Assembly: GCA_023213395.1 (NCBI GenBank)
Contig: CM041465.1
Coordinates: forward strand, 207,335,741 to 207,399,740
Reading direction: 5' to 3'
DNA: 64,000 bases
From: Cycas panzhihuaensis
Lineage: Eukaryota; Cycadophyta
In this document: piece after piece, positions 46,736 through 58,379 of the stretch
How positions within the stretch are numbered: position 1 is the stretch's first letter
Layout of the letters: the number at the start of each line of letters is the position of its first letter
Made by a program: the position numbers and the translations under genes
The notes under the pieces: model-generated
Databases searched by the model: none
What the model saw: the letters and a program-made list of their open reading frames with translations, nothing else
What the model was told of the DNA's origin: nothing

Positions 46736-47827
46736 TTTTTGGTGACCATACTAGCGACCAATTCAATGGTCTATTCTTAATACCTATTTCATTAAGTTAT
46801 TTTGATAATATGAAAGATTAGCCATATAACCATTTTATCTAGTGGTGATTTCTTTAATGTATGCATTCATGTTAATGCTTATCTCAAATCTATTAGTCAC
46901 TCCTATTGGTCCCTCTATTATACCTACCCCATTCATGGGTCTCTCTAAGTTTAGTAAGAGATATAATAAAAATACTAATGTACATATAATAGATTTTCAT
47001 GGTGTAATCTATCGATCTTGGATTTATGATAATCATATAAAAATGATGTTTATCCACACTATCTTTGGTGATTTATGGAAGTACTAGTATACTAAATTAC
47101 AAGACTAGATAACTCACTCCTCTAAGTAACTCTTTCATTTATTTATAAATCATTTTTACATTAATCATTAGTTGACATGCAAATATTTACCTCGGGCTTA
47201 TGATCTACTATTAGTTGTGATTTATAGGAGTTAGGAGTATAATGATCTTTAATTGAATATGGAATCCTCCTTTTCATCCCTTGATAATGATTTATTTCAT
47301 CAAGTTTTGCATAAAATATATGCTCTATTAATTGATCATCCTTTGATCATTGTTTAATCATCATCTTTAATCCATACTTAGATCTTAATAGATTAGTTCA
47401 AGCCCTTATGGATAATGAGTATAATTAACCCAATGTCTTAACTTTTGATGTTTACCCTAAACCACCTTTCATTCACTATGATGAAAATATAGAAGTACTT
47501 CTTTGTCTACTACTCTTACTTTGTATGTTGATACCTCTTTAGGGGTTAACAAACATGATATACCTTTTTTAGATAATTCTTTGGTTGAATCATTTTATAC
47601 ATTTCATGAACAAGTTAATCTTCTATTCATTTTTTCAATGAGTTACTAGTCTTTACTAGTGACTCTTCTAATGTTATATCTTTTGATTTAGTCTCATATA
47701 ACATATGTTAAATTATTCCTTAAGTTGTAATCCCTTTTAATCAACATCCTTATTAACTTATAAGGATGTTGGTATTTTTACTAATAAATAATAAAGTTAT
47801 GGTTATATCAGTCTTGTATGTTAGACT
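46736..47827 (+). pseudogene. gag: Gypsy remnant W: primer site and gag fragment
   Basis: TTTTTGGTGACCATACTAG at 46736 is nearly the D primer site. An 81-codon open frame at 46842 follows: PIGPSIIPTPFMGLSKFSK, then HIIDFHGVIYRSWIYDNHIK and MMFIHTIFGDLWKY. This fits the gypsy gag pattern (H-x-x-x-F at the start, then D-x-x-I-x-x-x-L-F-x-x-x-L-x-G-x-A-x-x-W). Pieces after the stop, such as LFHLFINHFYINH, continue it. The region to 47827 is open in scraps only. Copia F interrupts it at 47828. I cannot tell whether the sequence right of F belongs to W. Confidence 0.6.
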
Positions 47828-48490
47828 TGTTAGATAATATGACAACAATGTTTTGGAGGCTAAAATTTTGATAGATTGGTAACAAGATTTTCCCCCAAAC
47901 TTTTGCACAGGGATCTAAGGGGAGTGAGAGCTCTCCTTGATCAGGGAGTGTGGGAGGAGCCAAAATTCCCCTCCCCCCCATAAAGAGGGGGTTCAAGGGT
48001 GGTAGCCCCTGACCAAAAAATCTAGCATTATAAAGCATACTAAATTGCAAAGAGAACTAGGGTTATTCATTCAAAATACCCTAGATTCTATGCTTAAGAT
48101 TTTGCCTTGTAAGAATCTCTCATATAGCCTGATTTAGGGTGTTTTTTTATTATGTTGATGGTGTTCGATATATTAAATATACTGTATTGAGTAGAGGTAG
48201 CTGGTTGTTGTTACTGTGAGTATTCCTCTATAGATTATATATATTTCTCTATTCTTGTATAACAAAGATTGATACCTTTCTTGTGTAGATGTTTCCTTAG
48301 TACACTATCAGGGCTTTATCATGTTATATTGAGTGTATATGTGATGCTTTATCTTTCTAATTTATTTATTATATTATTTCTAATTTAAGAACTTGCATGT
48401 TAAATTTTAGTTTTGATTCTTATAACTAGTTATAAAATAATTTAGATCTTGGTGGTATTTTTTAATTATTGGGACCTAGTTTTCTCAATA
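47828..48490 (+). repeat. Copia F 5' LTR
   Basis: It starts TGTTAG and ends CTCAATA (CA changed to TA). A GC-rich block (about 47890-48020) contains GGGGTTCAAGGGTGGTAGCC. A motif AACAAAGATTGATACC lies downstream. Confidence 0.94.
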
Positions 48491-48492
48491 AG

Positions 48493-48504
48493 TGGTATCA
48501 GAGC
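48493..48504 (+). other. Primer binding site of copia F
   Basis: TGGTATCAGAGC, an exact initiator tRNA-Met match, two bases after the LTR. Confidence 0.95.
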
Positions 48505-48562
48505 CACTTTTATTTTTGTAGTGAGTTTGTGAAGGTTTTAGAGTGGCATTTTTCTATACTAA

Positions 48563-49330
48563 ATGGAAAATTTAGTGAATATAAAGTTCAAGATGAAGAA
48601 ATTTAATGGCAAGAATAACTTCGAGTTGTAGAAGTTAAAAGCGTATGATGTTCTAATATAACAAGGTTTGTATAGAGCTCTTGTAGGAAAATTGAAGAAA
48701 CTCACAAGGATGGATGATGATAAATAAGATGATATGGATAAAAGAGATCTTAGCATAATATGATTATGCTTTATAGATGAAGTTTTGTTTAACATTACAA
48801 GGGAGAAGACAGAAGTAGGATTATGGACTTGATTGAAAGGCTTGTACATGACTAAATTAGTGATGAATTAAATCTACTTGAAGAGGCAGTTGTGCTCATT
48901 ATAGATGAAGGAAGGTGTAAAAATTGTTAATAATTTAAATGTTTTCAATACTCTTATTTGTCAGTTGACTAGTATCGATGTCATGATTGATGATAAGAAT
49001 AAGGTTGTTACCTTATTATATTTATTACCAAAATCTTAGGCTAGTATTATCATCTCAATTAGCTTTAGCACTACAAATGAATTAGATTATGATTCTATTA
49101 TGAGTGCTTTGTTGAAGGAAGAAGTAAGGAGGAAGTCCAGTCTTGAAACCTCCACATTAAAAGCTATAACAATAAGAAGCATAATGATTGAGAAAGGACA
49201 AAGCTTTAGGAACATATCGAGGTCAAAGTTAAAAGACAAGAATAGTAAGCTCATATGTTAGTACTTCAATAAGACAAGTCACCTTAAGAAGCATTACTAT
49301 AAAAGGAAGGAGTTCTAAAAAAAGGAAGAT
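48563..49330 (+). pseudogene. gag: Copia F gag remnant
   Basis: The ATG at 48563 starts MENLVNIKFKMKKFNGKNNF, and a TAG replaces the expected Trp. RMDDDK, NNLNVFNTLICQLTSIDVM and KVVTLLYLLPKS follow, the last being the conserved L-L-x-S-L-P block. The zinc knuckle near 49258-49312 reads stop-Y-F-N-K-T-S-H-L-K-K-H-Y-Y, with its cysteines lost by single-base changes. Length fits a full gag of about 250 residues. It has about eight stops. Confidence 0.88.
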
Positions 49331-49351
49331 CCTGCCAAGGAGGCTGATTAG

Positions 49352-49804
49352 GTGGAGTTGAATCAAGGTACGAATGATGATGTCTTGGTTACTTATAATA
49401 TTTACCATTATCATCATGATTGGTTATTAGATTTGGGTGCTTCACACCACATGTGTCCATATAATAGTTGGTTTTTATCATACCAAACTCTTGATAGCAA
49501 TGATATACTTATGGGAAATGAAGTTTCCTTTAAGATAGTAGGCATTGGTAGCATCAAAATTAAAATGTTTAATGGTGTAGTAAAAATATTAACTGAAGTT
49601 AGACATGTACTTGATCTAAAAATAAATCTAATTTTCTTGGGTGAACTAAATTCTGATGGTTATAAGTACACAGATCATAAAATAGTCTTGAAGGTGTCAA
49701 AGGGTGTCTTTGTTGTTATGAAATCCTTAAAGAAAGGAAACCATTACATTTTAGTGGGAAGTACAGATGTCAGCCATATAGTTACAACATCAAAGATTGC
49801 ATAA
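49352..49804 (+). pseudogene. pol: Copia F protease
   Basis: A 150-codon open stretch with WLLDLGASHHMCP at about 49421, which is the copia protease site W-L-x-D-S-G-A with Ser changed to Leu. The rest reads VGIGSIKIKMFNGVVKIL, TEVRHVLDLKINLIFLGEL and GYKYTDHKIVLKVSKGVFVV, the conserved stretch before the pre-integrase motif. It is the longest open piece in element F. Confidence 0.88.
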
Positions 49805-50345
49805 GATCCAGCTCAATTATAGCATTAGAGACTTAGGGACATGAGTCAGAGAGGACTTAAGATGTTGATGAACTATAAATTGCTTCCTAACTTATAGCTT
49901 TTATATTTAACTTTTTATAAATATTATATTTTTAGAAAATAGTATAAACTCAGTTTTAAAGTAGGAAGTCACACTAGTAAAGGTGTTCTAGATTACGTAT
50001 ATTCAGATGTGTGGGGACCAACCCCTACAATTTCTTATGGAGGATCATTGTACTTTCTTACATTTATAGATGATTACTCTAGAAATATATGAGCCTATTT
50101 TTTAAAAAGAAAATCTAAAGTTTTTAGTGTGTTTAAGTAGTTCAAGGCTCTAGTTGAGAAGAGCATTGACGTGTTAATCAAATATTTAAGAACTGACAAT
50201 GGAGGTGAGTTCAACTCCTTGGAATTTGATGACTATTATAGAGAAGCTAGGATAGAAAGACATAAAACCGCTAGCTAAGTTTTTAGTTATGATGCTTATT
50301 CTTTGACTAATAAAATTAACATTCAAAGTTAGACCTGAAATCCAA
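49805..50345 (+). pseudogene. pol: Copia F integrase remnant
   Basis: The zinc module is weak. The core reads DYVYSDVWGPTPTISYGG, LTFIDDYSRNI, then YLRTDNGGEFNSLEF, keeping both first and second catalytic Asp. The last catalytic Glu region appears deleted: text moves from RIERHKT to the C-terminal part within a few codons. In related elements roughly 100 residues lie between these. A deletion and several stops have removed function. Confidence 0.85.
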
Positions 50346-50699
50346 GAGATGTATCTTTGTTGGTTATGGTGATAGAGATGGTATGAAGGGATACAAGTTG
50401 TGGGATCCTACTGCCTATAAAATCACTATTAATAAAGATGTTATATTTAATGAATCTCCCTTTCTAAAATTAAATAGTATAGAAGTTGAAGTGAAATAGG
50501 AGTAGAAAGTTAAACATCAATAGGTTAAGCTTGAGACCCATCCATCTTTAGAAACAGAAGAGCATGAAGAGCTTTTTGAAGATGAATATGTGGTAGATTT
50601 ATGGGAGTATGTGGACAGTACTTTTCTAACTGTTAGAAGATCTACATGAGTTATTCATCCACCCAATAGGTACAACCCTTTTATTTCTATTACTTTAGT

Positions 50700-51470
50700 T
50701 TCTAATGATTGTGAGCTTAGATGCTATTAGGAAGTAGTAGATGATATTCATAGTGAGAAGTGTAAGAGGGTTATGTAGGAAGAGATAGATCCTTTGAAGA
50801 AAAATAATTCATGGGACTTGGTAGAACTTCCACATGGTAGGAAGATTATTAGTTATAGGTAGGTTTTTTAGAAGAAAATAAATGTTGATAAATACAAGGT
50901 AAGACTAGTAGCTAAAGGCTTTACACAAAAATTAGGTATTAATTTTCTTGAGATCTTTTCACCAATTGTTAAACCTATTTCAATTTAGGTTTAGGTAACA
51001 TTGGTAGCTTCTCTTGATTTGGAGTTAAGGAAGTTAGATATAAAAATAACGTTTCTAGATGGAGATTTAGATGAGGAGATCTATATGGATTAACTAGAAG
51101 GGTTTGTACAAGATGGTAGGAGAAGACTTATTTATAGGCTCAGAAATTCATTGTATGGCCTGAAGCAATCACCCAAGCAATAGTACAGTAAGTTTGATAC
51201 ATTCATGGAGAGCCAAAATTTTAAAATAAATGGGTATGATCATTGTGTTTATTTTAAATTCTAAGATAATATCTTATTCATTATCTTGGCATTGTATATT
51301 GATGACATGTTGTAAGCAAAAGCATAGCAAAAATCAACAAGTTAAAGGCTTAATTAGCTAAGACTTTTGATATGAAGGATCTAGGAGCTACAAAATAAAT
51401 CTTAGATATGGAGATACATAGAGACAAAAAAAAATGGTAAGCTATGATTATCATAGTAGAAATATACAGA
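50700..51470 (+). pseudogene. pol: Copia F reverse transcriptase remnant
   Basis: Blocks include NNSWDLVELPHGRKII, KYKVRLVAKGFTQKLGINF, RKLDIKITFLDGDLDEEIYM and NSLYGLKQSPKQ. The catalytic box is YIDD at 51295-51306. Ten or more stops are present, many of them TAG. After the box the frame shifts and the MKDLG block appears in another frame. Confidence 0.88.
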
Positions 51471-51479
51471 GAAGGTATT

Positions 51480-52250
51480 AACCAGATTTAGTATGAAAAA
51501 TGTGAAGCCAGTGAGTATCTTATTGGCTTCTTATTTCAAGCTTTCTTTTAGTATGAGTCCTAGTAATGAAAAAGAAAATGATTATATGTCTCATGTACAT
51601 TATGCCAATGCAGTAGGAAGTTTGATATATGGCATTATATGTGCAAGATCTAATATTTCACATATAGTTAGTGTAGTTAGCAGGTTTATAGAAAATCCAA
51701 GAAAAGAACATTGGGCAATAATGAAATGAGTGCTTTAGTATTTAAAGGGCACAAGTGACTATTGCATCTTCTTTGGAGGTACAGGTAATCAAGTTTGTAG
51801 ATATGTTGATTCAAATTTTGTAGGAGATTTAGATAAGAGAAGGTCTACTTTAGGTTATATATTTACTCTTACAAATGGTTTGTTTAGTTAGATGTCAAAA
51901 TTATATAGTATAATTATATTATTGACTACAGAAGTATAATATATTATTGTAGCACATGCTTGTAAAGAATTAATTTGGTTATAGGGTCTATTGGTTGAGC
52001 TTAGAAGAAAATAGAAAAATGTATAGGTATTTTGTGACAGTCAAAGTACTATTTACTTAAAAAAGAATTGAGCTTATCATAGTAAGACAAAGTATATTAT
52101 TTTGAAGTACAATTTTACTAGACAAGTTGTGAAAGTAGGTGGAGTGGCACTTGAGAAGGTTAATACAAAATAGAATTAATCTAATATATTTATAAGATCG
52201 ATGATATTAGAGAAGTTCAAATGGTGTTTAACTTCTCTTAGCTTATAAAA
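51480..52250 (+). pseudogene. pol: Copia F RNase H remnant
   Basis: An open run (51493-51729) has YANAVGSLIYGIICARSNIS and VVSRFIENPRKEHW. RNase H then reads YVDSNFVGDLDKRRSTLGYI and TTEV-stop-YIIVAHACKELIW, with the C-terminal CDSQSTIYL. The aspartates of YVD and GDLD are kept; the Glu of T-E-A-E-Y reads stop. A purine tract (CAAGGTGGAGAT) precedes the 3' LTR. Confidence 0.88.
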
Positions 52251-52305
52251 AAGGTGTTGAATAGTCCATGAAAGGTATTGGGTAAATTGTTGTCAAGGTG
52301 GAGAT

Positions 52306-52979
52306 TATTAGATATTATGATAACAATGATTTGAAGGCTAAAATTTTGGCAAGTTAGTAGTATAGTTTTTCCTCCAAACTTTTACGAGGGGATCCAAGGG
52401 GGGTGGGACCCCCTCTTAGTTGGGGGATGCAGAGGGAGCCAAAATCCCCCCTACAAATGGATGGGGGGGGGGGGGGGGTGTTCGGAGGTGGTATCCCCAA
52501 CCTAAAAATCTAGCATTGTAAAACATACTAAATTGTAAAGAGAATTTGGGCCATTCATTCAAAATACTCTAGATTCTATGTTTAAAATTTATACCTTATG
52601 TGACTCTCTCATATAGCCCGATTTAGGGTGTTTTTTTATTATGTTGATGGAGTTTGATGTATTGGATGTACTTCATTAAGTAGAGATGGATGGATGTTAT
52701 TACTATGAGCATTTTGTTACAAATTATGTATAATTCTCCATTATTAGATAATTAAGATCAATACATTTCCTGTGTAGATGTTTCTTTAGTACATTGTTAG
52801 GGTTTTACCACGTTATATCAGGTGTATATGTGATGCTTTGTCTTTCTAATTTATTTATTGTATTATCTCTAGTTTAAAAACTTGCATGTTAAATTTTAGT
52901 TTTGATTCCTATAAATAGTTACAAAATAGTTTAGATCTTGGTGGCAGTTTTTGGTTATTGGGACCTAATTTTCTTAACA
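52306..52979 (+). repeat. Copia F 3' LTR
   Basis: It starts TATTAG and ends CTTAACA. It has the GC-rich block with a run of 16 G at 52463-52478. Otherwise it is collinear with 47828-48490. Confidence 0.93.
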
Positions 52980-52984
52980 AGTCT

Positions 52985-54201
52985 CTCAAATTTGTATACA
53001 TTCATTTTCACTTTCTTTGCTAATAGTTTCTTTTAATTTTGATTTTGACTCTATTAGTTTTTCACTTAGACTAATCATTATCTTTGAAGATAGTGCCAAT
53101 GATAATTTTATGTATTAATTTTTATGGTCCTACCCTTATTTTTCATTTAATTATGTCATATATTTTGTTAAATTTAAAACTATATACAAATAATATATTT
53201 TTAAAATTTATAATGCTAGTTCATTTTGAGTTGTTCTAACCAACTAATGCTTAATTAGTTCTTATTTTGATGTAAATATTACCAATACTATTTATATTCT
53301 TATTTATTTATTTATTTTATTACTATATTACAAGAGTTCATTCTCTATTAAAATCTTACTATTTTTAACAAGTGTCTTTGTTTCTACTCAATAACAAAAA
53401 TTATAAAAATAATCACTTCAAGGATAACTTTTTCTAAATAATTATAGCTCATATGGGAAAAGTTGTTTTGATTGTTTGTATATAAATTCAAGTATATACC
53501 TACTTGGCATATGTATGATTGTCACTATCATTATGTGAGATCTTTTAAGTATCACCTTAATATGAATTATGTGTCTTTTACTAGTGGTTATTCCTTATGT
53601 TTATGCCATTTTGTTAATTTGAATTCATTTTTTTATGATGCTTGAGCCATAGAGTAATTTCATTAATTCATGCTAGTGTCACTCAATACACAAATAGTTA
53701 TCATTCACTTAATACAATGAACTAATGGCATAGGACCCATCCCTTTACAGATTAAGATATTAGCATACATCCACTTCCTATGCTTAAGTCTATAGGATTC
53801 TTATTTCTTTATATATTACTAATATATTCTCCTTGATTATGTTATTTTATATCAAGAGTTCATTGTCTAGGTCTAAGTACATTATTATGCATCTTCCATA
53901 TCATGCTTTATCATAACTTTTATATTCATTTTTCTATTTTTCAAACCATAGCCTTTATAATTACTAGGAGCATATTATTTTTACCTCCATTAAATGGTTA
54001 CCTATTCACTAAAATTCATCATACATATTACTACTACTTATTCAATAATCCATCTTATCCTCTTATCTAAACTTATTTTCTATTTAACCCTCCTCTTTTC
54101 ATTATCCAATCACAATATGCCCTATATTTATTTTTTATATTCTTTGCTCCTTTAGCATATGTATAACACTTAATTCATATAGCTAATATTTTTCTCTATG
54201 G
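52985..54201. other. AT-rich stretch without recognisable features
   Basis: Both strands were read. There are only short frames and no domain. It might be interior of W or leader of the X element. Confidence 0.5.
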
Positions 54202-54676
54202 TGATGTTGACATAATGATAATAGAAATAATAATAAGTGTAGCATAAAACATTAACAAATTAATACCTCAATCATTCAACATAATAAATTTCCAAATTAA
54301 TTCAAAGATAACAATAGATCTCTCAATAATATTAGATTAATATTAGATTTTCCATTGTAAAATTATAAATATTAGATGAGTCATTCATAGTCAAATCCCC
54401 TATTCAAGGTGAGGGTGTCCTCTTAGATGGCACAACAATACCTTAATGGATCTAGGCCATCAATCCAAATTCAAAATATTAATTTTTTAAAAGATTATCA
54501 TAGATAAATAAGGCTTCTCTATTTATAACCTTACTTTTCTTGCTTTAAGACCAACTTCTAATTCTCTCTCCTAAAAATACTAACTTCATATTATATAAAT
54601 CCTTCCTTATCTTTCTAAAAACCAACTTCACATCTCTCCTAAAAATACCAACTTCTATTAATAATTAGGAATGCCA
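54202..54676 (-). repeat. Element Y LTR, left copy (3')
   Basis: It aligns with 57395-57877; shared words include TAAAACATT, TAATAGATCT and TTCACATCTCTCCTAAAAA. Identity is about 75-80% by eye. A candidate purine tract, AAGGGAATGATAC on the minus strand, lies directly to its right. Confidence 0.75.
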
Positions 54677-57382
54677 AAAGTATCATTCCCTTAAAATACT
54701 TTTACCTTGAAGTATAGATAGGTAGATGTGGGGTTACTTGGACTTGATTTGACAATTTCTTTAATCCACCACCCACTAAGTCCCATATGTCATAGAAATT
54801 TGGTCCCATCTTGTGCCTTTTATTAGAGAGAATTATCATGTAACCTAAGTCTATTGTTGCCTATATCTAAAACCTTATGCATGTTATACATTATCCTATA
54901 TAAAAGTGATCCTATGATATGTGTGATATTCATGGTGCTTGGCCATAATCCTATTTTATGTCCTCAAATGCCATCACTTAGGAGATAAGAGGTTTTAAAA
55001 ATTTTGAGGGGATTTGGTAGGGAAGAAGTAATGTGATTTAAGAAGTTGATAAGAAAACGGTCATAAGGGTCATATAACAACAATTGCATAATGCTAGAAG
55101 AAATGGGAGAAGTGGGGTTTAGTGAGATGATTAATAATAAATTTTAAAATATAAGAAACAAGGATAAAAGAGATTGATGGTGGGCAGTACAAGAGGTTTG
55201 GAAATTGATTCAATGAAGGGTTATGATCAAGATAGATTCGGTTAGATAATTAGAGATCTTAAAGAAATAAGAGTTATATAGGATTATTGTTAGATACTCT
55301 TTATAAGAAAGAGGTTTAAACTGAGGTTCAAAGATGCGAGAAGGGTTGGATAAAGGAATAATAGAGAAAAAGAGTATTGCAGGTTGGGACAAACACACTG
55401 AGGCCTTATAAGAGGCAATTATTATACCGAGAGATGAAATGTGATGAAGAGAGGAGGATGGAAGGTTTTGAACATCCTACTAAGGAAATTCTTTAGGGGA
55501 TGAAGGAACATAGTGGTAATGAAATAAGCTAGGGTTGTAAACAAAGATTAGGATTTTTCTTACAAATAGTTTAGAGTTAAGGAGCTTAGGGGCTTATATA
55601 GCTATGAGATAATGGGAAGTGTTCTTGTTTATAACTCTTAAGTATGGAATGAAAGAGGGTAGTTGAAACTACCCAAAGAAGCATGCATATGAAAAACATG
55701 ATAAAAAACCATATTGAATATCTTAATTGAATTTACTTGATTATATGAACTCTTCCTCAAATAACATAGGTTATTCTTCATAACATGGGATAGATTCTCC
55801 TTGCTCCACTAAATCCTGAATTGATTCTCCTTCTTGCAGCTATAAAGATTCCCAAAACCTTCTACCAAAGGTTTGCTCTTCCTCTTTTTCTATTAGTTCA
55901 TCTACCTACCCTAATTCTTTGGTATATTTGCATTGCTCATGCACTTGCTGGTGTTGATATATTTTCTCTTCTTGAGTTTGGTCTTCCTTGTGATATGTTT
56001 CTTCTTTATGCCTATTTGTTATATCCTATTGAGCTAAGTTATTTTGAATCCCTTTGTCTTACTTCAACTTACTAGATGTTGTACAATATGAAAATGGAAA
56101 CCATAACTAGTTGTTGAGAGGTTTTGGTTTATGAGCCTTATTAATGAATCAATCAGGACCTTTCCCTTTCAAGAGAAGTTCCATACATTGTCCATAATCT
56201 TCAAGTTTTATTCTTCATATAACCATTCAATATTTTGATAAGATCTAGCCATTTTTGCCCCTCGCATATTCATCTAAATAAAAAGAAAGTAGCTCTATTA
56301 TTAACTAGAGTTGTAACTTTAGAGATTAAAATATACATTAAAATTGATCTAAATAATATGTTACTACCATTTAAATTGAAGGTCTTTGAACCAAGATTTA
56401 AATGGTTTAGACAAAATTGAATTCTGAGACCTACAATAGGAATTTAAATACATATTTAAAAAAAATAAAAGTTAAAAAAAAAAACAAATATAAGGCCCTT
56501 TTGTACTTCTCACCTTTGGTCATCTTAGGCTATCTTGTGATCCCCTGCTAATAAAAGGAAAAAATCTACAGACTTTAAGCTAAAGCTAAATGTAATTTAA
56601 TTAAATAAAATTATTTAAAATATATATTCCTATATATTATAGAGATGTATATTCCTATTTATCATGGCATGGATGTAATTTTTAATGTGTAGCATATTGA
56701 TATATATATCATGCCAGATATCACAAATCTTTTTAATGGTATATTACAAATTGACTATCATGCAGTCCCCTAACTAGATAATTCCCTTTAATGACTAAGT
56801 GCACTTCATTCCCTTTAGCTTTGACGATGTATTTAAGATGATCTTTAACTTCTTTCTTTGTTACTTGTATGAATGCTAGTTTCAAACCTTTTTCACACTT
56901 AGAAAACACATACTTACTCCATAACATTGCAATCATATCACATGATAAATAACTTCTAGTTCAATGATGCATGCTTCTATATTAATGAAAGTCGAACTCC
57001 CTTAGCAACTTTTAAGTCAATAATTTCTACATTTTTGTAATGATTAACTAGAATTTACTTATCTATAATGAGATGATGATACCTTTGGAGTAATATGGTA
57101 AGTTTGATCCCGTTAGTTATCATGATAGCTAGATTGTATAAATATAGGCATAAACCACTCCTTATGTCACCTATAAACAACCTTGGGTTAATAGATTTAT
57201 CAATGTCATATGGTTGTATTTATTAATATCATTGGACTATAATTATATATTACTATCTTTGATGGAGTTTATTACTTTATAGGGACATATTTCAAGAAAG
57301 GATGTAGATATTCCTATGATATCACAAGCCAAACCTACTACTAAAACTTTCTTCAATTATTCATGCCTAATCACGAACATGA
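54677..57382 (-). other. Element Y interior
   Basis: Short frames exist on both strands (for example 55210-55398 and 56733-56936 on minus) but none shows a motif of gag, protease, RT or integrase. It is best described as a non-autonomous element's interior, or one too decayed to read. Confidence 0.5.
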
Positions 57383-57394
57383 CTCTAATATTAG

Positions 57395-57877
57395 TGATGT
57401 TAACACCCACACAATATTGACAAAAATAATAATAACAATAATGTAAAACATTCAAAAATTAAAACCTTAATAATACATCATAATAAATTTCTATAATAAT
57501 TCAAAGATAATAATAGATCTCCCAATAATATCATATTAATAGTAGATTTTCTATAGTAAAATAATAAATATCTAATGAGTCCTTTATAGTAAAATACCCT
57601 TTTTGAGGCAAGGGTGTCCTCCCATATAGCAAAATAATGCCCTAATAGCTTTAGGCCATTAGTCGAGTTCTAAAATATCAATTCTCCAAAATATGATCAG
57701 AAATGAATTATAGCTCCTCTATTTCTAACCATACTTTTCTCTCTTTAAGACCAACTTTTAATTCTCTCCTCTAAAAATATTGATTTCTCATTAACTAAAT
57801 CCTCATTTATCTTCCTAAAAATTGAATTCACATCTCTCCTAAAAAATACTAGCATTTATTAATAATTAGAAATGCTA
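57395..57877 (-). repeat. Element Y LTR, right copy (5')
   Basis: The partner of 54202-54676, with the decayed tRNA-Met primer site directly to its left. Confidence 0.75.
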
Positions 57878-58379
57878 CATTCTCCACTCTTAGTCCTAGT
57901 TTCTTCACTATTACATTAATCTCCAATGGATTGTTTTTGGTTTTGAATAATGAATAAGGCAATAGCTCCATCAAACTACTACTTCTTAGGAACTCTTTAC
58001 TTTTTCTAAGTGTGATATGGCCTCCTACCATTATAAGAGGAGGTTATTTAAAGACCATTGACATATCAACTAATATTACTTCAATGTAAGTATATTTTGT
58101 CTTATTTTTCCATGTTTGCGATCCCTTATTTGCATCACTCTACTAGCCCAATTATCATCTTAAGCCATTTTGGAATGCAAGCCATTATAATTATTCTTAT
58201 ATTATGGATATACATGAGACCAAAGCCTAAATCCTACTTGCATTCCATGCCCAATTTTGTGAATTAGCTAACTTTCTAAAGAGCCTACTACCCCTAACGT
58301 ATGAGCCAATATGTTTGTCAAGGCAATTACAGATAGGTTTAATTAAGTTTTTTTCATGAGTTCTCTATACTCTTTTCTA
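57878..58379. other. Stretch between Y and X LTR
   Basis: No domain is seen. Part of it may still be X LTR, because the left copy is cut by the window edge and cannot show how far the LTR extends. Confidence 0.45.

Larger units (their letters stand above)
47828..52979 (+). mobile_element. Ty1/copia element F
   Basis: A full-length 5.15-kb copia element with LTRs of 663 and 674 bp, an exact primer site, gag, protease, integrase, RT and RNase H. Flanks are AGACT (47823-47827) and AGTCT (52980-52984), which differ at one base. Its LTR family also supplies the solo LTR at 21297-21928. Stops and frameshifts are spread through the coding part. Confidence 0.94.
54202..57877 (-). mobile_element. Small minus-strand LTR element Y
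   Basis: Two direct repeats of about 475 bp (54202-54676 and 57395-57877) begin TGATGTT[G/A]ACA. They end AATGCCA or AATGCTA. Directly left of the right repeat, CTCTAATATTA (57383-57393) reads on the minus strand as TAATATTAGAG, a decayed TGGTATCAGAG primer site. That sets a minus-strand orientation and marks the right copy as the 5' LTR. The 2.7-kb interior has no gag or pol domain I recognise. I cannot find a convincing target-site duplication. Confidence 0.7.

Noticed and set aside
55821-56075. 84-codon hydrophobic plus-strand frame in element Y
   Set aside because: It has no start context, conservation or domain, and lies in a decayed minus-strand element.
56733-56936. Minus-strand 67-codon frame as a gene
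   Set aside because: No family resemblance, and it is not supported by flanking sequence.
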